Shown: positions 1 through 6,813 of the stretch, piece after piece
How positions within the stretch are numbered: the first letter of the stretch is position 1
Layout: the number at the start of each line of letters is the position of its first letter
From: DASVAL01 sp035649575
GTDB taxonomy: Bacteria; Planctomycetota; UBA1135; UBA2386
NCBI GenBank assembly: GCA_035649575.1
Contig: DASRJH010000126.1
Span: 1 to 12,453 of the forward strand
Reading direction: 5' to 3'
Length of the DNA stretch: 12,453 nt
Position numbers and translations under genes: made by a program
Notes under the pieces: generated by a model
Database searches by the model: none
What the model saw: the letters and a program-made list of their open reading frames with translations, nothing else
Told to the model about the DNA's origin: nothing

Positions 1-10
1 GACCCTGCAA

Positions 11-38
11 ACCAGGTCACTCGTCAGGGTGACCTGGT
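11..38. terminator. Perfect 10-bp stem-loop at left edge, possible terminator
   Basis: ACCAGGTCAC (11-20) pairs perfectly with GTGACCTGGT (29-38) around an 8-base loop. On the plus strand it is followed after a few bases by a pyrimidine-rich, T-rich stretch (about 44-56). On the minus strand it lies 42 bp beyond the stop codon of the small membrane-protein gene. It could end transcription of that gene, of an unseen plus-strand gene to the left, or of both. The structure is seen directly; the terminator role is inferred. Confidence 0.45.
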
Positions 39-78
39 GGCCGTTCTTTTCTCTCTTGACGTCGGGGGCCTTATGAGG

Positions 79-87
79 GTTAGCCAG
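79..87 (+). repeat. Inverted repeat GTTAGCCAG, left copy
   Basis: This is the left arm of a 9-bp perfect inverted repeat (GTTAGCCAG here, CTGGCTAAC at 457-465). It overlaps the stop codon of the small membrane-protein gene: on the minus strand the TAA lies within GGCTAAC. The layout resembles the outer core sites of an integron cassette, but no complete attC site could be found. Confidence 0.4.
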
Positions 88-451
88 TCTTGAAGAAGGC
101 TGCACCCCAGACAGCGTAGCCGGCAACGAAGAAAGGCACCAAGTAGAGCACAGCCAGCGAGCCAACGAATGCCATCGCCGCAAGCAACCCTCGCTTCCAG
201 CCTCGGGACCACACGAGGTAGGCGGGGACCGCAACTGGCCACGTGAAGAAAACTGCCAGCGACGCTGCTCCAGGCATCGCCCTCCCCATGCGGCGAGCGT
301 CTTGGGCGCATCCCAGAGCCATCCCGGAGCAGAGCACGAGCGAGATCAGGACATCGGTCCGCCCAGTCTCTGCGATTGCTGCACGCACGCCGGCCAGAGC
401 GATGAGCAACCCCAGGCAAGCGATGCTGATGATCGTTGAGCGGCGTCCCAC
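80..451 (-). CDS. Small hypothetical multi-pass membrane protein
   Basis: This encodes a 123-residue protein that I do not recognise by family. It reads as an inner-membrane protein. Hydrophobic stretches lie near residues 7-25, 33-49, 61-82 and 88-118. Charged loops separate them (DARRMGRAM at 51-59, WSRGWKRG at 81-88), which suggests four segments. The only start that gives the full protein is a GTG at 451, with no evident Shine-Dalgarno sequence. A 9-bp inverted repeat falls exactly at its ends, overlapping the stop codon and sitting 6 bp upstream of the start. It stands 283 bp away from the next minus-strand gene, so it is probably transcribed separately. Continuous hydrophobic patterning and the lack of a better frame argue that it is real. 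No function can be assigned. Confidence 0.7.
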   Translation of the reverse strand: MGRRSTIISIACLGLLIALAGVRAAIAETGRTDVLISLVLCSGMALGCAQDARRMGRAMPGAASLAVFFTWPVAVPAYLVWSRGWKRGLLAAMAFVGSLAVLYLVPFFVAGYAVWGAAFFKTG

Positions 452-734
452 GAGAGCTGGCTAACAAGGTTCCGGCCGGTCCGCGCCCACGAACGGACGC
501 CACCTGCACGAGTCGCGAATGCTACCGCCATCCCTCGCGCCCGCGAACAACCCCCACTCCTTCCACCACCTGCGGCCCACATCCACTGCCACCCTTCCAG
601 TTGCCAGACCTGCCAACCACTCGGGGCCGCGATCCACCCGCACAGGGGAAGCAGTCGTCTGGCCTGCGCGGGCACCTTGCCGTTTCTCACGAGCCGTGCT
701 CGCGGCGCTGCAGTCGGGCCAGGTCTCGTGCCGG
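452..734. other. Intergenic stretch without a recognisable gene
   Basis: These 283 bases separate two minus-strand genes. Open frames on both strands run through here, but their translations are Arg/Pro/Ser-rich without conserved features and I do not accept them. No U-tract terminator, tRNA or clear promoter was seen. The only structure noted is the right arm of the 9-bp inverted repeat at 457-465. Confidence 0.5.
457..465 (+). repeat. Inverted repeat CTGGCTAAC, right copy
   Basis: This is the right arm of the 9-bp inverted repeat that brackets the small membrane-protein gene. In the gene's own direction it reads GTTAGCCAG and sits 6 bp before the GTG start. A 9-bp match over a few hundred bases can arise by chance. 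Its placement at both gene ends is what makes it notable. Confidence 0.4.
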
Positions 735-1697
735 TCAGAGTCTCACGCGTTCGCCCTGCTCCGCGACCGCGAACCCGGCCGCGACGACGCGTTCGCGCAG
801 TGCTTTGTCGTGCAGCACAGGGTTCGTGTGGTTGAGATGCAGGAACCGGATCGCACCGGGTCGCTGCCGTGCCGTCTCCGCGAGCAACTGCATCGTCGCC
901 GTCATCAGCGGATGGCGGATCTCGGCGAGGTCGCGTTCGGGCAGCTCGCTGCCGTCGAAGAACGTGCCGTCGATGTACGCAACGTCGACGCCGGCGAACA
1001 GCTTCTCCAGCAATCCCGGAGCCCGATCCCACGCATCGACGTCGGGCACGAACAACACCGCATGCTCGGGACCGCGCAGCACGAACGCCATCGTGTCGGA
1101 GAACTCGTCGCGATGCGGCACCGCGAACGCCTGCACCGTGAGACCAGCCCACGGCGAGAACACCTCCCCCACCTGGAACTCGTGCAGGTCGATCTGCCCG
1201 AGCTCGACGAGCTGGCGCCACGGGCCGTGGCCGCGCAGGAACGCGGCAAAGCGCGGCGAGCAGTGCACGGGCAGGTGGTTGCTGCCGACCACTTCGCGGC
1301 CGAACATCGCGAGCCCGAGGTAGTGGCCGATGTGCGCGTGCGTCAGCAGCACGGCGTCGACGGGTTGGCGGCCACGCCCTTCGACGGCCGCGAGCCGATG
1401 CAGCATCGCAACCTGGTCCTCGATGCGCGGCGTCGCTTCGACGAGCAGCAGCTTGCCGTTGCGGTGGTCGAGCACGCCGAGACACGACGGGTAGAGCACA
1501 CGCCCCGTCGCGCGCGCCGTGGCACAACACGGCCGATCACAGCCGAGGTGTGGCAGACCGCCGTCCTGCGCGATGCCGAGTACGAACAGCTCGCACACGG
1601 GCGCCGCCGCAGGCGAAGCCCCCGACGGTGACAGGGCACAACCCGCGTGCAGCAGCGCGAGCAGGATCCAGACGCGCAGCACGGCGCACCACCTCAC
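735..1697 (-). CDS. PqqB-like metallo-beta-lactamase-fold hydrolase, putative lipoprotein
   Basis: This encodes a 320-residue MBL-fold metallohydrolase. Residues 1-20 form a signal sequence ending LLHAGC, a lipobox-like site at Cys20 (His at -3 is unusual), so the protein is probably exported and lipid-anchored. FVLGIAQDGG (38-47), followed by several cysteines (53, 57, 58), resembles the start of PqqB-type proteins. The metal-binding motif is HAHIGH (120-125), with Gly where most MBL enzymes have Asp. Further candidate ligands are His195 (VPHRDEFSD), Asp219/Asp221 (VPDVDAWD) and His287/His290 (HLNH). The substrate is unknown. No PQQ-synthesis genes are nearby, so it should not be called pqqB. 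The GTG start at 1697 overlaps the fhs stop as GTGA, which implies translational coupling. A later in-frame GTG (residue 6) is a weaker alternative. Confidence 0.85.
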   Translation of the reverse strand: MRWCAVLRVWILLALLHAGCALSPSGASPAAAPVCELFVLGIAQDGGLPHLGCDRPCCATARATGRVLYPSCLGVLDHRNGKLLLVEATPRIEDQVAMLHRLAAVEGRGRQPVDAVLLTHAHIGHYLGLAMFGREVVGSNHLPVHCSPRFAAFLRGHGPWRQLVELGQIDLHEFQVGEVFSPWAGLTVQAFAVPHRDEFSDTMAFVLRGPEHAVLFVPDVDAWDRAPGLLEKLFAGVDVAYIDGTFFDGSELPERDLAEIRHPLMTATMQLLAETARQRPGAIRFLHLNHTNPVLHDKALRERVVAAGFAVAEQGERVRL

Positions 1698-3391
1698 ATC
1701 ATGCCGACGACGTTGCCGTCCTGATCGATGTCGATGCGCGCCCCACCGGGCGTCTTGCCGAGCCCCGGCATCGTCATGATCTCGCCCGCGAGCGGAATCA
1801 CGAACCCCGCCCCGACCGCGACGCGCGCGTCGCGCACCTTGAAGCGATAACCCGTGGGCCGGCCCTTCAACGCCGGGTCGTGGCTCAGCGAGTATTGCGT
1901 CTTCGCCATGCAGACCGTGAAGCGCCCGTAACCGCGCTCCTCGAACATCGCGAGCTGCTGCTCGGCAGCCGGCTCGTAGTCGACACCGTCCGCGCCGTAG
2001 ATCCTCGTCGCAAGCGTCTCGATCTTCTCCTTCAGGCTCGCTTCGCTCGGATACAGCAGCCGGAACGAACGCGGCTCGTCGCAGGCCTTCACGATCGCGT
2101 GCGCCAGCGCCTCGCCACCCTTGCCGCCGTCGGCGAACATCGTCGACACGTGCGCCGCAGACGCACCGGCGGCCATCGCCGTGCGTTCGACGAACTGGAT
2201 CTCCGCGTCGGTGTCGCTGGGGAACCGGTTCACGGCGACGACGACCGGGATGCCGTGCTGGTGCACGTTCTCGATCTGCTTCTCGAGGTTGCCGATTCCG
2301 GCTTCGAGCGCACCGAGGTCCTCCTTCTGAAGGCCCTCTGGCAGCGGCTTGCCGGCCGTGATCGTGAACCTGCCGCTGTGCATCTTGAGCGCGCGCACGG
2401 TCGCGACGAGCAACGCCGCGTCGGGTCGCAGACCCGACGCGCGGCACTTGATGTTGAAGAACTTCTCGGCGCCCATGTCCGCGCCGAAACCGGCTTCGGT
2501 GAACACGTAGTCCAGCCCGCGGATCGCGAGGTAGTCGGCGACGATCGAGCTGTTGCCGTGCGCGATGTTCGCGAACGGTCCCGTGTGCACGAGGGCCGGC
2601 GTGCCTTCGAGCGTCTGCATCAGCGTCGGCTTCAACGCGTCCTTCAGGATCGCCGTCATCGCGCCCGCGACCTTCAAGTCCTCGGCGGTCACGGGGCGGC
2701 CGTCGGTCGCGTAGCCGACGACGATCGCGCCCAGACGCCGGCGCAGGTCGTGGATGTCCTTGCAAAGGCCGAGGATCGCCATGATCTCGCTCGCCGAAGT
2801 GATGTCGAAGCCCGTAAGGCGCGGCGTGCCGTTCTTGCTGCCGCCGCGCGCGACCTCGATCTCGCGCAGCGCGCGGTCGTTCATGTCGAGCACGCGGCGC
2901 CAGATGATCTGCTCGACGTCGAGCTTCAGCTCGTTGCCGTGGAACAGGTGCGCATCGAGGAACGCGGCGCAGAGGTTGTGGGCCGCCGTGACGGCGTGGA
3001 AGTCCCCCGTCAGGTGCAGATTGATCTCTTCGGGTGGCACGATCTGGGAATAGCCGCCGCCGGCCGCGCCGCCCTTGATGCCGAACACGGGCCCCATCGA
3101 CGGCTGGCGGATCACGCAGCCGGCGCGGTGGCCGATGCGCTGCATCGCCTGCGCGATCCCGACCGTGTGCACGGTCTTGCCCTCGCCGAGCGGCGTCGGC
3201 GTGATCGCCGTGACGACGATGTACTTCGCGGGCTTGCGATGCGACGGCGTCTGCAGCAGGTCGAGCTTCACCTTGGCCTTGCTGTGGCCATACGGCTCGA
3301 GATCGTCGGCCTGCAGGCCCATGACGCGGCCTACTTCGTGCAGCGGCCGCAGCGGGAACGAACGAGCGATTTCCAGATCGTTGAGCGACAT
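1694..3391 (-). CDS. fhs: Formate--tetrahydrofolate ligase
   Basis: This 565-residue cytosolic enzyme joins formate to tetrahydrofolate using ATP, giving 10-formyl-THF for one-carbon metabolism. Its length fits the family (about 555-560). Diagnostic motifs are present: the nucleotide-binding loop TPTPLGEGKT (64-73), the signature GIKGGAAGGGY (104-114), and VATVRALKMHSG (329-340), which has Ser where the usual pattern has Gly. The C-terminus is complete, with FVIPLAGEIMTMPGLGKTP (530-548). The ATG at 3391 (MSLNDLEIARSF) is preferred because residues encoded upstream, up to 3529, do not look like the family. No strong Shine-Dalgarno precedes it. The gene overlaps the downstream MBL gene by 4 bp. 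An 86-bp gap with a stem-loop separates it from the upstream glycosyltransferase, so it may head its own unit. No folD or other folate gene lies in the window. Confidence 0.96.
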   Translation of the reverse strand: MSLNDLEIARSFPLRPLHEVGRVMGLQADDLEPYGHSKAKVKLDLLQTPSHRKPAKYIVVTAITPTPLGEGKTVHTVGIAQAMQRIGHRAGCVIRQPSMGPVFGIKGGAAGGGYSQIVPPEEINLHLTGDFHAVTAAHNLCAAFLDAHLFHGNELKLDVEQIIWRRVLDMNDRALREIEVARGGSKNGTPRLTGFDITSASEIMAILGLCKDIHDLRRRLGAIVVGYATDGRPVTAEDLKVAGAMTAILKDALKPTLMQTLEGTPALVHTGPFANIAHGNSSIVADYLAIRGLDYVFTEAGFGADMGAEKFFNIKCRASGLRPDAALLVATVRALKMHSGRFTITAGKPLPEGLQKEDLGALEAGIGNLEKQIENVHQHGIPVVVAVNRFPSDTDAEIQFVERTAMAAGASAAHVSTMFADGGKGGEALAHAIVKACDEPRSFRLLYPSEASLKEKIETLATRIYGADGVDYEPAAEQQLAMFEERGYGRFTVCMAKTQYSLSHDPALKGRPTGYRFKVRDARVAVGAGFVIPLAGEIMTMPGLGKTPGGARIDIDQDGNVVGMM

Positions 3392-3442
3392 CGGAGCGCG
3401 AGAACGATAGCAACCACCCGTCGCACCGGCTACGGCCACGTT

Positions 3443-3465
3443 CGCAGCACTGATGCGGTGCTGCG
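3443..3465 (-). terminator. Stem-loop between the glycosyltransferase gene and fhs
   Basis: CGCAGCAC (3443-3450) pairs perfectly with GTGCTGCG (3458-3465) around a 7-base loop. On the minus strand it begins 12 bases after the glycosyltransferase stop and lies about 50 bases before the fhs start. There is no U-tract. It may mark the boundary between two operons or a processing site. The terminator role is inferred from position. Confidence 0.35.
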
Positions 3466-3477
3466 GCAAGCTCCGGC

Positions 3478-4557
3478 CTAGCTGCGCGGTAGCAGCGATT
3501 CGTAGACGCGCACGAAGCGATCGAGGCACGCCGAGGCCTCGTATTTGGCTTCGACCTGCCGCCGGTTCGCTGCGCCCAGACGCGCGCGCAGCGCCGCATC
3601 CTGCAGCTGACGCCGTAGCGCCGCTGCCAACGCGTCTGGATCGCCAGCCGGCACGACGAACTCAGCCTGTTCGGGTGGCAGCATCGCGCGCACGTCACCG
3701 ACGTCCGTCGCGACGACCGGCAGGCCACATGCCATCGCTTCGAGCAGCGCGATCGGCATCTGCTCGGTGCGCGACGACAGCGCGAACACCGAGAAGCCCG
3801 CGTAGCTCGGCGCCGTGTCGGCGACGGGGCCCGCGAAGTCGACGGCGTCGGCGAGGCCGAGCGAGGCGGCCCGTGCGCGCAGGGTGCCGTCGAGCACGCC
3901 ACCGCCGACGATGCGCACGCGGGGAAGCGGAACGAGCCGGCTCACGGCCTCGAGCAGGGTCTCGTGGTCCTTCTCGGCGCGCAGGCCGCCGACGGTGCCG
4001 ACGACCAAAGCACCGTCGCTTGCCGCAGCGGGCCGGAAGCGCTGCAGGTCGACGCCGTTCGGCAGCAGGAACACGCGGTCCTCGAGCAGCCGCCAGTGTT
4101 TCGCCGCAATGCGGACGAGCACCGCGGACGGCACGATCACGGGCGCCGCACGCAGCACGATCGTGCGCACCCAGCTGCGCCGGCGCAGCGGGCGCTTCGC
4201 TTCTTCGGGCCCGAACCCATCCTCGTGGTGTACGCGCGGCAGGCCGAGCCGGCGAGCCGCCGCCGCGGTTTCGATGGCGCCCCAGTTGTAGGTCAACACG
4301 AGATCGGGCCGCTGCTCGCGCAACCACGCCGCCTGCGAGCTCACCGTCGCGAGGAACCCGCGTCGCCGCGGCGGCGGCGCGATCTCGCACGCGACGTTCC
4401 GCAGCATCTCGGCCGCTTCGGTGCGCCCGTCCATGGCCATCACGACGTGGTGGTAACGCGGCCCCAGCTGCGCGAGCAACTGCACGGTGCGCACCTGCGG
4501 GCCGCCGGCGCCGAACGTCGCGAACACGTGCACGAACCGGCGCGGGGCCGCGGTCAT
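3478..4557 (-). CDS. GT4-type glycosyltransferase
   Basis: This encodes a 359-residue GT-B fold glycosyltransferase that resembles family 4 retaining enzymes. The N-terminal acceptor domain begins with FATFGAGGPQ (12-21), a glycine-rich loop. HHEDGFGPEE (110-119) is a block I recall from related bacterial enzymes. The C-terminal donor domain has GGLRAEKD (190-197), with Arg193 and Lys196 placed to bind the sugar-nucleotide phosphates, and an E-x7-E motif (Glu265 ... Glu273 in EQMPIALLEAMACGLPVVATDVG, read from 265). The chain looks full length. Its ATG overlaps the stop of the upstream oxidoreductase/SDR fusion gene (ATGA, 4554-4557), so the two are probably translated together and work in one glycan or glycolipid pathway. 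Neither donor nor acceptor sugar can be read from the sequence. Confidence 0.9.
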   Translation of the reverse strand: MTAAPRRFVHVFATFGAGGPQVRTVQLLAQLGPRYHHVVMAMDGRTEAAEMLRNVACEIAPPPRRRGFLATVSSQAAWLREQRPDLVLTYNWGAIETAAAARRLGLPRVHHEDGFGPEEAKRPLRRRSWVRTIVLRAAPVIVPSAVLVRIAAKHWRLLEDRVFLLPNGVDLQRFRPAAASDGALVVGTVGGLRAEKDHETLLEAVSRLVPLPRVRIVGGGVLDGTLRARAASLGLADAVDFAGPVADTAPSYAGFSVFALSSRTEQMPIALLEAMACGLPVVATDVGDVRAMLPPEQAEFVVPAGDPDALAAALRRQLQDAALRARLGAANRRQVEAKYEASACLDRFVRVYESLLPRS

Positions 4558-6689
4558 CGGCTCCCGTCGGCGTGTGCCACGGCTGGGCCGAACACGCGTT
4601 CGAGAAACTGCTCGCGGTCTGCCACCGGGTGGAAGCCGAGATCGCGCTTGCTATCACTGCAGTCGATCACCGTGCGAAAGCTGCGCGATCTCAGGTCGCG
4701 GAGACTCGGCCACTGCCGCGGCCGGCCCGCGAGGGTCTTGACCAGATACTTGCCGACCTCCTGCAGCCACATCCACCACAACGCCGTCGCATGGAAGCGG
4801 TAGGCGCGGCCCGTGCGGCGCGCCATCTCGGCGACGTAGGCTCGCGCCGACAGCCGCACGTCCCCGGCGAGGTTGTAGTGCCTGCCGCCGGCCGCCTTCG
4901 CATCGAGCGCCGCGACGAGACCCGCAGCGCAGTCGTCCACGAGCACGAACGGCAGCGGAACCGCGCCGCGACCCCAGCCGACACAGTGGTTGTCGCGCAC
5001 CCAGAGGCCGATTCCCGAGTGCGCGAACACACCGTCGTTGCCGACCACGATCGCGGGCCGCACGATCGTGACCTCGAGCCCCCCGCGCGCGACCTGCGCG
5101 AGCTCGCGTTCAGCCGCGATCTTGGCGCGCGCGTAGGGAGACCTGGCCGACGGACGAGGATCGGTTGGTGCTTTGCCGTCGATCGTGCGCGCACCGCCGA
5201 GCCAGAGCGCCGCGGTGCTGCTCGCGTAGACGAAGCGTTTCACCTTCGCCGAGAGTGCGGCTTCGGCCGCCGCGCGCACGGCCGCCGCCATGAACGTCTC
5301 GACGGCGCCGTCGTCGTCGCCGGCCGCCGTTGCGAGATGCAACACGGCCGTGGCTCCCGCGAACGCCGCAGCCAGCGCCGCCGGGTCCGCAGCGTCGCCC
5401 GCGAAGATCCTGACCGACCCGTCGCGCAGTTCGTGCACGAGCAGCGCCGGCCGGCGCACGAGCAGCGTCACGGGCCGGCCCATCGCGCGCAGCAGGCGCA
5501 CACAACGCCGCCCGACGAAGCCGTTCCCACCGAGCACGACGACCTCGCCGGGCCGCGCGGGACCCGCCGGCGGCAACAGCGGCCGGCTCGGCGGTGCCTC
5601 GATCAGCACGCCGGCAGCCAGAGCACTCTGCTCGCACATCGCGAGCACCGCGGCTGCGCCCGCCGCCGACATGACCGGCGGCAGAGTCTCGCGTCCACGC
5701 ACGGCCCGGTGAAACGCGCGCAACGAGCCGCGCATGCCGCGCAGGAACGGGTCGTCCGGGAAGGCGAGACCGAACAGTCCCAGCGCGTAGCCGAACGGAC
5801 TCGCGAGCGCGCGGCGGGCCAGGTGCAGCGAGCCACGCGCGAGATTGCAGGCGTGGTCGAGGAAGTCGGGCCAGCGCGTCTTCCGCCGTACCCAACAGCT
5901 GCCGCGCTGTAGATCGAGGAACGCGGCCCCGTCGCTGCCGATCGCCTGCAGCGTCGTCTCGAGCAGCGGGCGTCCGAACGCCAGGCGCACGCTCGCGCTG
6001 GCGCGTCCACAGTCGATCGAGAGTTGCCAGTCGTCGACGAACGAGACCCCGTGCTGCAGCGATCGCGGCTGACTCGTCAGCGCGCGCACGCGCTGGCTCG
6101 GACCGAGCAGCAGGAACACGACCGAGAACAGATGCACACCCTGCTCGAACAGGATGTTCGCCGGACTCTCGAACATGAAGCGCCCGACGTCCCCGGTCTG
6201 CAGCTGGCGCAGCGGCACATGGTGCTGCAATGCGACGTGCTCCAGGTTCCCGAGTCGTGCGGCCCCGAGGTGTAGCTGCAACTTCCGCACGGCGGGATCG
6301 AAGGCGTGGTTGTGGTTGACCGCGAGCACGCGCCCGTGCTCGCGGGCCAGCGTTGCCAGGGTCTCGACCTGCTCGCAGCGCAACACGAGCGGCTTCTCGA
6401 CCAGCACGTGCAGGCCCGCGGCGAGACACGCGGACGCGACTTCCGCGTGGCTGGCCGGCGGCACCAACACGTGCACCGCGTCGATACCGCCCGCCGCGAG
6501 CATTTCCTGCACCGACGTGAACACGGAGCGCACCGCGAACTTCTTCGCCAACCGTTCCGCGCGCGCGCGCTGCGGATCGCAGACCGCGACGACCTCGACG
6601 TCGGCCAGGCCGCCCAGCACCTGCAGGTGCACGCCCGCGATGAACCCACAGCCGGCGATGGCGACGCGCGTCGCGCGACCGGTCACCAC
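4554..6689 (-). CDS. Fusion: Gfo/Idh/MocA oxidoreductase + SDR epimerase/dehydratase
   Basis: This continuous 711-residue reading frame joins two complete enzymes. Residues 1-365 form a Gfo/Idh/MocA-type NAD(P)-dependent oxidoreductase, with Rossmann motif GCGFIAG (13-19), catalytic-lysine motif EKP (98-100) and GVHLFSV (184-190) near the active-site His position. After a Pro-rich linker (about 366-380), residues 381-705 form an extended short-chain dehydrogenase/epimerase. It has GGNGFVG (387-393), a Ser-rich strand (YASS, 488-491) and the catalytic Tyr519-x3-Lys523 pair. Both active sites appear intact. The likely role is modification of a sugar nucleotide or polysaccharide precursor, since the next gene is a glycosyltransferase overlapping by 4 bp. 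The start is uncertain: GTG at 6689 is used, and GTG at 6686 is equally plausible. Nothing upstream of these resembles the family. Confidence 0.88.
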   Translation of the reverse strand: MVTGRATRVAIAGCGFIAGVHLQVLGGLADVEVVAVCDPQRARAERLAKKFAVRSVFTSVQEMLAAGGIDAVHVLVPPASHAEVASACLAAGLHVLVEKPLVLRCEQVETLATLAREHGRVLAVNHNHAFDPAVRKLQLHLGAARLGNLEHVALQHHVPLRQLQTGDVGRFMFESPANILFEQGVHLFSVVFLLLGPSQRVRALTSQPRSLQHGVSFVDDWQLSIDCGRASASVRLAFGRPLLETTLQAIGSDGAAFLDLQRGSCWVRRKTRWPDFLDHACNLARGSLHLARRALASPFGYALGLFGLAFPDDPFLRGMRGSLRAFHRAVRGRETLPPVMSAAGAAAVLAMCEQSALAAGVLIEAPPSRPLLPPAGPARPGEVVVLGGNGFVGRRCVRLLRAMGRPVTLLVRRPALLVHELRDGSVRIFAGDAADPAALAAAFAGATAVLHLATAAGDDDGAVETFMAAAVRAAAEAALSAKVKRFVYASSTAALWLGGARTIDGKAPTDPRPSARSPYARAKIAAERELAQVARGGLEVTIVRPAIVVGNDGVFAHSGIGLWVRDNHCVGWGRGAVPLPFVLVDDCAAGLVAALDAKAAGGRHYNLAGDVRLSARAYVAEMARRTGRAYRFHATALWWMWLQEVGKYLVKTLAGRPRQWPSLRDLRSRSFRTVIDCSDSKRDLGFHPVADREQFLERVFGPAVAHADGSR

Positions 6690-6813
6690 CGTCGACGTGC
6701 GGGACGAGTCGAGCGCTGTCGTACTGGTCAAGAAGGTTCCGGGCTTCGGGCCTCTGCATACTGCGGGACGAACCCTGGCTTGGCAACCGTGGCGTTCTGA
6801 ACGCAGAGGCAGG
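6690..6813. other. Divergent intergenic region
   Basis: These 124 bases separate the start of the minus-strand fusion gene from the start of the plus-strand peptidase gene, so promoters for both should lie here. No convincing -35/-10 pair was found on either strand. AGAGG at 6805-6809, four bases before the ATG at 6814, is a plausible but close Shine-Dalgarno for the peptidase. Confidence 0.5.

Noticed and set aside
457..520. A complete integron attC site beginning at GGCTAAC
   Set aside because: No partner GTTRRRY site or nested L-box pairing was found within 150 bp, and GGCTAAC does not strictly fit RYYYAAC.
1550..3481. A 643-residue plus-strand open frame antisense to fhs
   Set aside because: Fhs on the opposite strand has all its family motifs. 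The antisense translation is a charge-rich GC artefact.
735..3902. A 1055-residue minus-strand open frame
   Set aside because: Only its last 320 codons are a real gene (the MBL protein). The rest is the shifted frame of fhs and the glycosyltransferase gene, Arg-rich and without motifs, kept open by high GC content.
6726..6810. Promoter hexamers such as TTGACC (minus strand) and TTGGCA (plus strand) in the divergent gap
   Set aside because: Neither has a reasonable -10 partner 16-18 bp away, so they were not called.
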